This document shows, piece after piece, positions 22,750 through 33,328 of a DNA stretch of 64,000 nucleotides; positions within the stretch are counted from its first letter, which is position 1, and every line of letters begins with the position of its first letter. Position numbers and translations under genes: made by a program. A model generated the notes under the pieces. That model searched no databases. It had not been told where the DNA came from and saw nothing but the letters and a program-made list of their open reading frames with translations. This DNA is from Sporodiniella umbellata. Taxonomy: Eukaryota; Mucoromycota; Mucoromycetes; Mucorales; Rhizopodaceae. The stretch spans positions 124,001 to 188,000 of the forward strand of contig JAIXMR010000028.1 in the NCBI GenBank assembly GCA_025677835.1, in the 5' to 3' direction.

Positions 22750-24033
22750 TTATCTTTTAGCAATGTTTAAAAAGTTTTGTGCTTCAATTGCACCAACCGA
22801 GGACACATGGCCTTTGGCATCTTGTAAAGTAGCAGATGAACCCTCAGAAGGTGGTAAAAACACAACGCTTGTACCAGGAGCCTTAGATAGACTGGTAAGA
22901 GTATCTAGATATCTGATTTGCATAGCAGAAGGTGTACTTAGGATGTCTGCCGCTTCTCTCATCAGCTTAGCGGCTTCTACTTCAGCTCGCGCAGTGATAA
23001 CTTTGGATTGGCCAGTACGCTTGGCTTGAGCAGCAGCAGAAAGTGACTCCTGGAGATCTTTAGAGAAACTAAAGTCTTTAATCAAAATGGATTCGATCTA
23101 TATTTTTTTTTAGACTAAACATCACAAACCAAATCTACAACTACCTTAACGCCCCATTCTGCAGCTATTCCACTTGTGATTTCTTGCACTTCTTGGGCAA
23201 TATATTCTCGATTCTCAACGCATTCCTGCAGCACTTTACCACCAAATATATGACGGAGAGTAGTCTGAGTTCTTTTTTTATATATGAGTTGAAATTTTTC
23301 GAAAAACAAAAATAAAAGATTTACCTTTCCATCAAAGCTTTCTTAATGTCATATACACCATATTCAGCTTGATAAGGATCGACAATGTGCCAATAAAGAA
23401 CAGAGTCGATTTTGACTGTAACATTATCCTTAGTCATAATGTATTGCCGAGGAATATCAGCTATTTGTATTTTGACATCTATTCGCTCTATGCTTTCTGT
23501 CAATGGATTGATCTAGTCTCAACGGTTAGCTTCTTTTTTGTCGCCTGCCTATTTGTATAGTATATTACGGATTCTATTTACTTTGACTAACCCTGGGTCA
23601 ACACATCGATAAAATTTCCCAAAGCGTGAAATCAAGCCCACACTTCCTTGGCTCACGGATTTATACGGGTTTGGACAACACACGCAACAAGGAATCTATA
23701 AATCCTTGTGAATTCTCGTATCTATATGTATAAGAAAGTGTTTTGCAATTCCTTACAGTTCCAAAAGCGCCTAAAAGAGACCCTAAACCATTCATCATAT
23801 TACCATACCACCCCTAAAGAATTAAAAGTCAAAAATAAGCACAATAGAAATTTTCGCTTTGAACTTGCATGCTCAATTGTACTTATATCTAGTTCCATGC
23901 CGAATCGGGGCTGCACTCCATGAGTAGCAAAATCCCCTTTGGCGGCCTTGACAGGTTGAGAAGTGCTTGGTCCTGATTTTGAAGTGTATCCGGTATTCAT
24001 TAAAGGAGAGAAGTCATCAGCTGGATTGCTCAT
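22750..24033 (-). CDS. stomatin / SLP2-like SPFH (band 7) membrane protein
   Basis: Membrane scaffold protein of the stomatin group. The exons visible encode an N-terminal tail (MSNPADDFSPLM...), then WYGNMMNGLGS and the hairpin and palmitoylation region IPCCVCCPNPYKSV, then GSVGLISRFGKFYRCVDPG, the SPFH core DVKIQIADIPRQYIMTKDNV, ALMERTQTTLRHIFGGKVL, WGVKV...ESILIKDFSFSKDLQ, and the coiled coil ITARAEVEAAKLMREAADIL. The C-terminus is FLPPSEGSS followed by about 25 residues. At least six exons are needed. The first junction (near 23924) is uncertain because the frame-preserving donor GTGCAG is unusual. The 5' end lies only 265 bp from the large mobile element. Confidence 0.88.
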
Positions 24034-24297
24034 CTTTATTTAACAAAATCAAAGTATTAGAAATACTAAAGAAGAAAAGAAAAGCATTTTTGTCAAAGTA
24101 ACACTTTTTTTTTTTTTTTTTTTAGTAAAGTAGCGGGTGACCTCTGGTGTGTATGAGTATTGTGTTTTGTGATTCAGCACAGAAAAAAGAAAAAAATCCT
24201 GCTAAGCACAGCTAAGCTGCGCACAAGATGCCCTTTAAAGAAATTCGTGATTGAATTCCTAAAATAGTCCAAGCTACCTGTAAAGTTCTTCCACCGT
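24034..24297. other. 5' flank of the stomatin gene up to the mobile element
   Basis: Contains an 18-19 T tract at about 24105-24123 and ordinary AT-rich DNA. Read on the minus strand, the last bases before the element, from 24297 back to 24277, continue in frame as TVEELYR then stop. This could be the original C-terminus of the kinetochore gene split by the element. Confidence 0.5.
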
Positions 24298-24641
24298 CAA
24301 TTGGTCACTACAGAAAAATTAGTCGCTTTTTAAAAGTTCAATCGGTCACTTTTCTGAAGCTCAATTGGACGCTTTTCTAAAGACTAACTAATCACCTTCT
24401 CAAATATCAATTGGTTGCTTTTCTGAACCCCAATCGGTCAGCTTAAAGAATACTATACTTCACTCTCGCTTTATTTAATTTTTGTCTCATTTTTTTTGCC
24501 AGCTCTGGTCAAAACAACTATTTTTCAGATTTTTCTACAATCTCTTGTTTACCATCTTTGCGAAAAAAAAGCTTTGTCCTCAAAAACAACAGTTATGATA
24601 GGATAGCATCAAAAAAGTTGATCGAAATACTTGTGAGATTG
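24298..24641 (+). repeat. left terminal inverted repeat
   Basis: Outer part carries repeated CAATTGGTCAC / CAATCGGTCAC / CAATTGGACGC cores separated by TTTTCTGAA-like spacers. The inner part is unique sequence up to CGAAATACTTG. It matches the reverse complement of 29543-29895 with scattered substitutions and a few indels. Confidence 0.8.
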
Positions 24642-24912
24642 GTTAATACATTTTAAAGCATCCGGCCAAACTGGTTTCGTTTTCAGACAGTGTTTTACAT
24701 TTCGTTTATGAAAAAAAACACACACTATGCTGTATTAAATTTATGCAATAATAATTCCAGGTTGATTACTTTTAGGGTTGCAGTATCGGTATCTGCATAC
24801 AGTTGCTTCAAATTTAGTTATAATCAAAATAAGATTACTCAAGATTGAGTGGACACCTTGATTAGATATTAAGGTATTTTTATAATAAACGATTTGCTTG
24901 TCAATTATTTCG

Positions 24913-27767
24913 AAGATTTAACTAGAACAGACCCACTAAGATGAACAAAGTGGCCAAAGGAACTAGCCTCGTTCACATAAAGCCCATCTGGAATTATGTT
25001 ATCTGTCTATATCTTGAACAAATGTAGCTGCTTTTATCGCATGTTTATAAATGCCTTCAACAATTACGAAGAACAGGCCCTAGTCTGCCAGCTTGAAAAA
25101 CTGTCCGTGTTAAAGATGGACAAAGAAAGTTTAACAAGTGCATTTATAGCGATAGTTGTAGCCATAGAACAGAGAAGCAAAGCGAGCCAGAAAAGGAGTG
25201 AGAGGGCCTATAAAAATGTAAAGTTAGTAATGGCTACAGTACAGTGTTTTACCTTGTACACTTGACCTAATATCTTTGTTTTACTGACTCATTTCAAGAT
25301 TTAACTAGAACAGACCCACTAAGATGAACAAAGTGGCCAAAGGAACTAGCCTCGTTCACATAAAGCCCATCTGGAATTATGTTATCTGTCTATATCTTGA
25401 ACAAATGTAGCTGCTTTTATCGCATGTTTATAAATGCCTTCAACAATTACGAAGAACAGGCCCTAGTCTGCCAGCTTGAAAAACTGTCCGTGTTAAAGAT
25501 GGACAAAGAAAGTTTAACAAGTGCATTTATAGCGATAGTTGTAGCCATAGAACAGAGAAGCAAAGCGAGCCAGAAAAGGAGTGAGAGGGCCTATAAAAAT
25601 GTAAAGTTAGTAATGGCTACAGTACAGTGTTTTACCTTGTACACTTGACCTAATATCTTTGTTTTACTGACTCATTTCAAGATTTAACTAGAACAGACCC
25701 ACTAAGATGAACAAAGTGGCCAAAGGAACTAGCCTCGTTCACATAAAGCCCATCTGGAATTATGTTATCTGTCTATATCTTGAACAAATGTAGCTGCTTT
25801 TATCGCATGTTTATAAATGCCTTCAACAATTACGAAGAACAGGCCCTAGTCTGCCAGCTTGAAAAACTGTCCGTGTTAAAGATGGACAAAGAAAGTTTAA
25901 CAAGTGCATTTATAGCGATAGTTGTAGCCATAGAACAGAGAAGCAAAGCGAGCCAGAAAAGGAGTGAGAGGGCCTATAAAAATGTAAAGTTAGTAATGGC
26001 TACAGTACAGTGTTTTACCTTGTACACTTGACCTAATATCTTTGTTTTACTGACTCATTTCAAGATTTAACTAGAACAGACCCACTAAGATGAACAAAGT
26101 GGCCAAAGGAACTAGCCTCGTTCACATAAAGCCCATCTGGAATTATGTTATCTGTCTATATCTTGAACAAATGTAGCTGCTTTTATCGCATGTTTATAAA
26201 TGCCTTCAACAATTACGAAGAACAGGCCCTAGTCTGCCAGCTTGAAAAACTGTCCGTGTTAAAGATGGACAAAGAAAGTTTAACAAGTGCATTTATAGCG
26301 ATAGTTGTAGCCATAGAACAGAGAAGCAAAGCGAGCCAGAAAAGGAGTGAGAGGGCCTATAAAAATGTAAAGTTAGTAATGGCTACAGTACAGTGTTTTA
26401 CCTTGTACACTTGACCTAATATCTTTGTTTTACTGACTCATTTCAAGATTTAACTAGAACAGACCCACTAAGATGAACAAAGTGGCCAAAGGAACTAGCC
26501 TCGTTCACATAAAGCCCATCTGGAATTATGTTATCTGTCTATATCTTGAACAAATGTAGCTGCTTTTATCGCATGTTTATAAATGCCTTCAACAATTACG
26601 AAGAACAGGCCCTAGTCTGCCAGCTTGAAAAACTGTCCGTGTTAAAGATGGACAAAGAAAGTTTAACAAGTGCATTTATAGCGATAGTTGTAGCCATAGA
26701 ACAGAGAAGCAAAGCGAGCCAGAAAAGGAGTGAGAGGGCCTATAAAAATGTAAAGTTAGTAATGGCTACAGTACAGTGTTTTACCTTGTACACTTGACCT
26801 AATATCTTTGTTTTACTGACTCATTTCAAGATTTAACTAGAACAGACCCACTAAGATGAACAAAGTGGCCAAAGGAACTAGCCTCGTTCACATAAAGCCC
26901 ATCTGGAATTATGTTATCTGTCTATATCTTGAACAAATGTAGCTGCTTTTATCGCATGTTTATAAATGCCTTCAACAATTACGAAGAACAGGCCCTAGTC
27001 TGCCAGCTTGAAAAACTGTCCGTGTTAAAGATGGACAAAGAAAGTTTAACAAGTGCATTTATAGCGATAGTTGTAGCCATAGAACAGAGAAGCAAAGCGA
27101 GCCAGAAAAGGAGTGAGAGGGCCTATAAAAATGTAAAGTTAGTAATGGCTACAGTACAGTGTTTTACCTTGTACACTTGACCTAATATCTTTGTTTTACT
27201 GACTCATTTCAAGATTTAACTAGAACAGACCCACTAAGATGAACAAAGTGGCCAAAGGAACTAGCCTCGTTCACATAAAGCCCATCTGGAATTATGTTAT
27301 CTGTCTATATCTTGAACAAATGTAGCTGCTTTTATCGCATGTTTATAAATGCCTTCAACAATTACGAAGAACAGGCCCTAGTCTGCCAGCTTGAAAAACT
27401 GTCCGTGTTAAAGATGGACAAAGAAAGTTTAACAAGTGCATTTATAGCGATAGTTGTAGCCATAGAACAGAGAAGCAAAGCGAGCCAGAAAAGGAGTGAG
27501 AGGGCCTATAAAAATGTAAAGTTAGTAATGGCTACAGTACAGTGTTTTACCTTGTACACTTGACCTAATATCTTTGTTTTACTGACTCATTTCAAGATTT
27601 AACTAGAACAGACCCACTAAGATGAACAAAGTGGCCAAAGGAACTAGCCTCGTTCACATAAAGCCCATCTGGAATTATGTTATCTGTCTATATCTTGAAC
27701 AAATGTAGCTGCTTTTATCGCATGTTTATAAATGCCTTCAACAATTACGAAGAACAGGCCAGCTTGA
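24913..27767 (+). repeat. 383-bp tandem (satellite) array, 7 full copies plus a truncated eighth
   Basis: Unit starts recur at 24913, 25296, 25679, 26062, 26445, 26828, 27211 and 27594, exactly 383 bp apart. No differences were seen among the seven full copies, and each encodes the same 89-aa ORF (MLSVYILNKCSCFYRMF...) 83 bp into the unit. The eighth copy stops about 174 bp in, after an internal 10-bp loss at CAGGCC/AGCTTGA flanked by a GCC microhomology. Because 383 is not a multiple of 3, the ORFs cannot form a continuous protein. Whether the ORF is expressed is unknown. Confidence 0.95.
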
Positions 27768-27896
27768 TGATTAAACAAAAAATATTATAAACAATCTCAC
27801 ATGATGACGTTTCTTTTTTAAAACTCAACTTATTCTTTGCCGAAATAAATGAAATGCATCTTTCTTCCTTTTGATACAAATAACACGAAAAAAATA

Positions 27897-29505
27897 ATGA
27901 CCAAAAAAAGACGATCTGATCTTATTGAGTCGTCTGCATCCTTAGTAGCGGAAGCAGCTTTGTACGAAAATGCAATCAGAAAAGCAGGTTTAGAGAAGCT
28001 CAGAAAAGAAGTAAATTTATATATCTAAACAAACTATGAAACAAGCTCTTTTTACTTAACAATCTACTTTGATATATCAATTAGATTGAAGAAAAGGAGG
28101 TAAGTCTTGCCTGAACGTATCGACGAACTCGCGTTCTGATATTTTTTGGCGGTGCAGCGGCAAAGAAAAAAGCAGAAGAAAGGCGGCGCGTTCCATAAGT
28201 ATCGATACTTTGTTGGGTATTTGTTAATATACGTGCTAGGCTCTTTCTACAGATGTGTTAACTATTTATATTTTTTAGTTTAGTGAGAAACGATATCTTT
28301 TTAAGCTCAAACAATAAATCATCAATCAAAGTAAATGGTGGGCACAACATCGAAAAAATAGCTACTCAGTTCAAAAAGGTTATTTTCACATGACATAAAA
28401 TGGCCTCTGGTGACTAATAAAACCTCTGCTTTCGCATATAGGTCAAGACTCTGACAAAGCTTGTTGATGTTGTGAATACTACTAAAAACTATAAGCCACA
28501 AAACATGCAAGAGAAAATTGTTCAGAATATCTACCTTTACATGTAAGTTAATTAAAAGTTATAAAACACTTATTAAAAATAACTCCGCTTAGTCTTGACA
28601 TGCATATGGATCGTCCGTGGATCTTCTCAAAACTGTTCATTGAGATGTATTCGGAAGCAGATTACCAATACAAATTCTGGAGTTATATATTTGAATTGTT
28701 TTTGGGAAGAAAAGAAGATGTCTTGTTGCGATGGTAAATATATCATTGTGACTTTATGCAACTTATTCTTCATCTAACTGTTTGTAGGGGCGACACAATA
28801 AGTGACAGTTGTAAAAAAGCTGGTCATAAATTCAAGTTGGATTTGCGGTTGGTGATGATTCAAAGTGACGAAAATACAATAGATGGATGTACTGGAGAGA
28901 TGGCCAAGAAAGCAACAGTAAAAAAGATATACAAAGACAAGCTTAAGTCCGTCATTACATCAAAGTGTCATCTTAATACTTTTTTAAAAAAAGTACCGTA
29001 CATCCACACCCAAGATGTTCCCCTTATAAAGATACCAATAATCCAAGTGGCTGGCTTCAGTGGAAAACTCTCTATTTTAAGTTTACCGAAGAAAAAAGAG
29101 TACAAACTGGAAGATGTATCTTCTTTTTGTTTTCCTAAGTCGTTACAGCAAATTCGAAAAGGATATTTGGAAAACTTGATTGATTTTCTATCTACAATTG
29201 ATGTAAAAAAATGGACAAGGCAGCCAATGCTTTACATTATCTAATATTGCCACTTTTCTTTTTAGGATCTATTGGGTGATCTACGTAAAATTTATCACGA
29301 TAATAGTTCTAGTGCCGAAAACGATATCGATAACATCTTAACTGAAGTCAACCAAAATAATAAGTTCAATTACAACGCTTGGGTAACAGAAGCCACTTTT
29401 GAAAAAGAGGATGAAGATAATGAAGAAGAGGATAGTGACGACGATGATGAAAAAGACGATGATGAAGAAGACGAGGAAGAAAAAGGCGATGATGAAGACT
29501 GTTGA
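27897..29505 (+). CDS. cargo gene of the element: 372-aa protein of unrecognised function with acidic tail
   Basis: Eight exons join in phase: 27897-28010, 28085-28099, 28158-28198, 28279-28330, 28442-28542, 28593-28733, 28788-29202, 29266-29505. Residues 1-57 are a basic coiled coil (LRKE-IEEKE-RQRKKQKK). The middle has LDMHMDRPWIFSKLF, FWSYIFELFLGR, WGDTISDSCKKAG, FKLDLRLV, CTGEMAKKATVKK, YKDKLKSVITSKCHLN, IPIIQVAGFSGK and FCFPKSLQQIR. The last 30 residues are almost all Asp/Glu. I recall similar 'hypothetical' proteins as a multicopy family in Mucorales, but cannot confirm it here. Asp in DLRLV followed by GE..K loosely suggests a nuclease-like core, which is speculation. All introns are spliceable and no stop interrupts it, so the gene looks functional. 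Confidence 0.75.
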
Positions 29506-29542
29506 TTTAAGATTTCATCCGTAATTTAAAAATGTAAAGCTA

Positions 29543-29895
29543 CACAATTTTATAAGTATTTCGATCAGCTTTTTTATGCTATCCTATCATAACTGTTGTT
29601 TTTGAGGACAAAGCTTTTTTTTCGTAAAGATGGTAAATAAGAGATTGTAGAAAAATCTGAAAAATAGTTGTTTTGACCAGAGCTGGTAGAAAAAATGAGG
29701 CAAAAATTAAATAAAGCGAGAGTGAAGTACAGTATTCTTTAAGCTGACTGGTTGGGGTTCAGAAAAACAACCAATTGATATTTGAGAAGGTGACCAGTTA
29801 GTTTTTAGAAAAGCGTCCAATTGAGCTTCAGAAAAGTGACCGATTGTACTCTAAAAAGCAACCAATTTTTTCTGTAAAGTGTATGTGACTAATTG
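29543..29895 (-). repeat. right terminal inverted repeat
   Basis: Reverse-complement partner of 24298-24641. It differs mainly by transitions and by a short extra piece (about 5 bp) near its outer end. It supplies the stop codon of the adjacent CENP-P-like reading frame. Confidence 0.8.
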
Positions 29896-31328
29896 CTTTT
29901 TTATGATGGCCTCCATGCTTAACTGAGGCCTAACATGATCTCTTACATTTGCTTCAAGTCTATTGTCGTTTTCTATCACCATTTTCCATTCCAATATCAA
30001 GCATATACTATCCATTCTTTTTTGTGTGCACATTTGGCTTTTTTTTAGCTACGAGATTTATTAAAACAACTTCTCTTACCTCTCACCTTGAAGCTTAAGT
30101 CGAGAGTCTGATAGATTCTCAACAAAAACGGAGGTTCCTTTATATTTTTGCATCAGGTGCTCAAAGACAGTGTTTCTTTGGTCCTTCAACCGTACATAAT
30201 GCACAAGCAGCTGGAAAAATCCCAGGATATTAGCAGTCTTCTTTATTCTTGTAGAAAAGAAAAAAAAAAAAAATTAATAAAAGCTTTAAACGTTATACTT
30301 GGACAACTTACTGTTGCAACAAAGGGCCTAAAGCCATCTTTAGTTGAATCCCTACGTCAAATTGAAGGTTGCTCATAACCATACTTGGTTCTAGTACATC
30401 AAAATATATTGTAAATTCTTCATGAAAGCTAATACCAGAAAGCTCACAATGACGAATGTCACCTGTTCATATTTTTTTTAAAAAAAAAGATCGAACGTAT
30501 CAAAAGATGAATAAAGAGATTATGTTTTATTTTTCAACAGTAATAAACAAAACAGTTTTTTTCTAAGAAAAAAAAACTTACCTAAACCGTCCTGTCGAGT
30601 CTCCAATATGTTTTTTGCTTTGGTGAACTTTAAATAGGTATATTCCGATTGTTGTAAAACCTTACAAAAGAAACATTAGACTGTGCAAAAGATATGCCTT
30701 TTCTCTTTGAAAAATACTTTTGGATCTGACATTGCTTCTTCGCGTAACTTGTTATCAGCTCCCAAGAAATCTGCTTGAGACAAGTCGTTTGTATTATCTG
30801 TCGCTGAACTTCCTACAAGAAGCATATATTCGCTATTTTCCACACCAAAAAAAATGAGTTTTTATAATTGACATGATACCATGTCTCCTACAAAATAACA
30901 TCTAGGTCGGGAACATCGCCGTAGCCCTCTTCTTCTTCGTCTATAACAAACTGGGCTCTTTCCTCTGGTGTTAGATTAGTGATACCAGCTTCCTTTTGTC
31001 TCTTTTCCTTTCGAGTGTGTATCTTTTTTTGCAGATTGGATACGTTGCTTTCCATTTGCTCTACTTGCTGCTCAAGTAAAGCTATTTTTTTTCTCAAGTC
31101 TTTGTCGTCGTCCTCATTAAACTTGTTTCATTAAAAAAAAAAAAAGGGTGGGAAATCGTCGTGTTACTACTTTAGATCTAAAGAAATTACAAGCTAATTT
31201 ACTCTGTCTTCAAGGTGCTGATCTCTAGCTGCATTCTGTGTTTCCAGTAATCTTCGCTGAAATTCAGCTACTGTAGTTCCAGCAGGAAGATTTAACAAAT
31301 CGATGGCTTCGTTTGAGCCACTTGACAT
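29851..31328 (-). CDS. CENP-P-like inner kinetochore (CCAN) protein, 3' end altered by mobile element
   Basis: Probable CENP-P orthologue (partner of CENP-O in the COMA/CCAN complex). Seven exons join in phase to 344 aa: 31328-31203, 31121-30892, 30832-30718, 30660-30582, 30462-30312, 30247-30080, 30016-29851. An N-terminal coiled coil (LRKKIALLEQQVEQMESNV) precedes YMLLVGSSATDN, then the RWD-like segments IRHCELSGISFHEEFTIYFD, LQFDVGIQLKMALGPLL, FFQLLVHYVRLKDQRNTVFE and ICLILEWKMVI, matching CENP-P in order. The region after that is shorter than in animals. The last 15 codons and the stop lie inside the right terminal repeat of the 5.6-kb element, so the natural C-terminus is interrupted. 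Confidence 0.72.
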
Positions 31329-33328
31329 TTGCAACGATTTTAAAGAATAAAATTCGGAGCACGGATGTACTACTTTTCAACCTTGAGTGACGTAACAGCA
31401 GACTGGAGTGAAAAGCTTTCTCAAGTGCACAAACTTTGAAAAAAGAAAAAGAAATCAACAGCAAAAAACTATCCAATAACGACGGTCGCTAATATAAAAG
31501 AACTCAAAGCTTTCAAAGTTATAGCAGTAGGGGTGATTCTTGGGTGGAGTAGAAAAAGCATGACCATTGCAGAGTAGAAAAAGTTGGTAGGAGAAGACTT
31601 CTTTGACAGTCGCTCTCGAAAAAAACATTTTCCGTTGGGTTTGGTAAGATTGTCAAAGTCGACCATACATTTGGGCTTGTTGAAAGGCTGCAGTAAAATC
31701 AATGAGTCAAGGTATTACATAGAATAGCCAACCATAAGATCATAGAGAGACGCCCCTGGTTTCACAAAAATCCAAAACTAGCTTCTTTCTGGTATACTAT
31801 GTTCAGCCTTTTTACATTATTTGTCCAGCTACTTCAATGTCTTTGATATCTTGTTTCTTTTTAAAGTATTCTTATTTTTTAAGCTTGGGTGTTTTGTGAA
31901 ATTAGGCGTTTCTCATATTTTTAAAAAAAAACCTTTCGTCTTACAGTTCTTTCTAGGCTATAATCAACTACAAATAAATAGTCAACAACTAATATACAAG
32001 CGCATTAACGATTTCTTAATTGTGCCTGTTTTCTCGATCATCTATATGTTTTTGTTTATTGAGATCCAATACAATCATCATAGGGTAAACTGAATGTCAA
32101 TGCTACTAAAGAGATGTTAAAGTGACAGAAGCGCTGAATGGTGGCCAGTTTTGGTGAAAAAAACACTTCGTCTACATTTACTCTAAGCTATATGAATTTC
32201 TCGGCAATTACAAAAGTGGGTTTTTTTTTTCAAAAAAAAAAAAAAAAAAGATCAGGCTCTTGCATCTGCATATATGTCTATAGACTTTCTCTTTTCTCTT
32301 ACTTAAGCCGTGCATCGCTTGAACTTTTGCTGGTTTCAATAGAAGTCATTAGATTCTGGCTATAATTCGGCAAAAAAAACTATACACTGACTACTTTGAA
32401 AGCTTTATGTTCCTCATAGAATTTCATCCCTGAAGTTCCCAATAGACCATTTGGTTATGCATATTTAAATCAATGTGGGCGACATTGTAGACAACAACTC
32501 TAAAATAAAAAGGAAACGGCATTTACAAATTGACTAAAGCTGAGTCTTGCTGCACCTTACTTTTAAATATTCCTTTTTTTTAAAAAAAAAGCAAATCTTA
32601 AATATATGTACAGTTACTTTACATACTCTATGTACATTTTGATACGTTTGCGGTAGTTTTGTGAAGCTAGATGTTCGTATGTTACACTTGGATGAGATGG
32701 TCCGAAGCATAATAACTATTATAATGATAATTGGTTGTTCTTTTAAACTACAGCTTTTTTATTTTTATTCTAAGCCATTCAAGTTACCTTACAAAACACT
32801 CTTTTAAACAAAGGTACTCTTAAAGTGACAAGCAAAAATTAAGAAAAAAACTAATATTATAATTTTATTGTTCTGTCAAATATATTTTGTAATTGAATCT
32901 GCGGTATTCATTTTATATACAGCTCTTTGTCTTTTCATTTGTTGATTCGAATCTGGGATGGAAATTTGTACTTTCACGGCAATGTATCAATTTACATGAA
33001 TCGTGAAAAAACATTTGCTTATCAAAGGGTAGCTTTTTACTAGAAAAATGTTTGATTTTCTCTATTCAATGTGGTTTTGTTAAAGTACAGTATACTAACC
33101 GGTTTGCAGTATAAAACTAAAAAAAAAAAAAAAAAAAAACTCCTAAACAAGTAAAATTAACCATTGAAGCCGAAATTAACAGAGTCAAAAAGGCATTTTA
33201 GACAAACTCCGACAGGGGGTTTGTACGTAGAGATGTGTTCAAGTTTATACAGTACTTGGATCGTTAGAAGGGGGGGGGGTTATTGAAAAAGTACATTTTT
33301 ATTTTTACAATTCGTATAATATTACTGT
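31329..33328. other. 2-kb spacer between CENP-P and aspartyl protease genes
   Basis: No gene was established. On the minus strand around 31545-31805 a short two-exon reading is possible (FWIFVKPGASLYDLMVGYSI, then LSTSPNVWSTLTILPNPTE, stop), and a competing frame (31469-31702) is also open. Neither was recognised. A T-run/A-run palindrome lies at 32574-32590, poly-A at about 33120 and a run of nine G at about 33271. Confidence 0.35.

Larger units (their letters stand above)
24298..29895. mobile_element. 5.6-kb element with repeat-rich inverted termini, satellite array and one cargo gene
   Basis: Bounded by imperfect inverted repeats of about 345 bp (24298-24641 and 29543-29895). The outer half of each arm is built of about six diverged units of roughly 25 bp around the core CAATTGGTCAC followed by TTTTCTGA, like the subterminal transposase-binding repeats of large DNA transposons. 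Inside are a 383-bp tandem array (24913-27767) and one intact 8-exon gene (27897-29505, +). No known transposase motif is visible. CAATT occurs at both outer edges as a possible 5-bp target duplication, but the near-palindromic sequence makes this ambiguous. The right end lies inside the final exon of a CENP-P-like gene. Class is undetermined. Confidence 0.75.

Noticed and set aside
24996..27563. Seven 89-aa ORFs as a tandem gene family
   Set aside because: They are one satellite unit repeated exactly. The ORF has no recognised domain and identical DNA cannot show codon-level constraint. Recorded as a repeat instead.
24913..27767. CRISPR-like array
   Set aside because: Units are 383 bp, fully identical and have no variable spacers, and the host is eukaryotic.
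24278..29880. CTGTAAAGT at 24278-24286 and 29872-29880 as a 9-bp target duplication of the large element
   Set aside because: It would place the right boundary inside the matching CAATT(G/A)GTCAC part of the inverted termini and leave 27 unmatched bases on the left. The copy on the left can be host coding sequence and the right copy part of the repeat motif, so it is probably chance.
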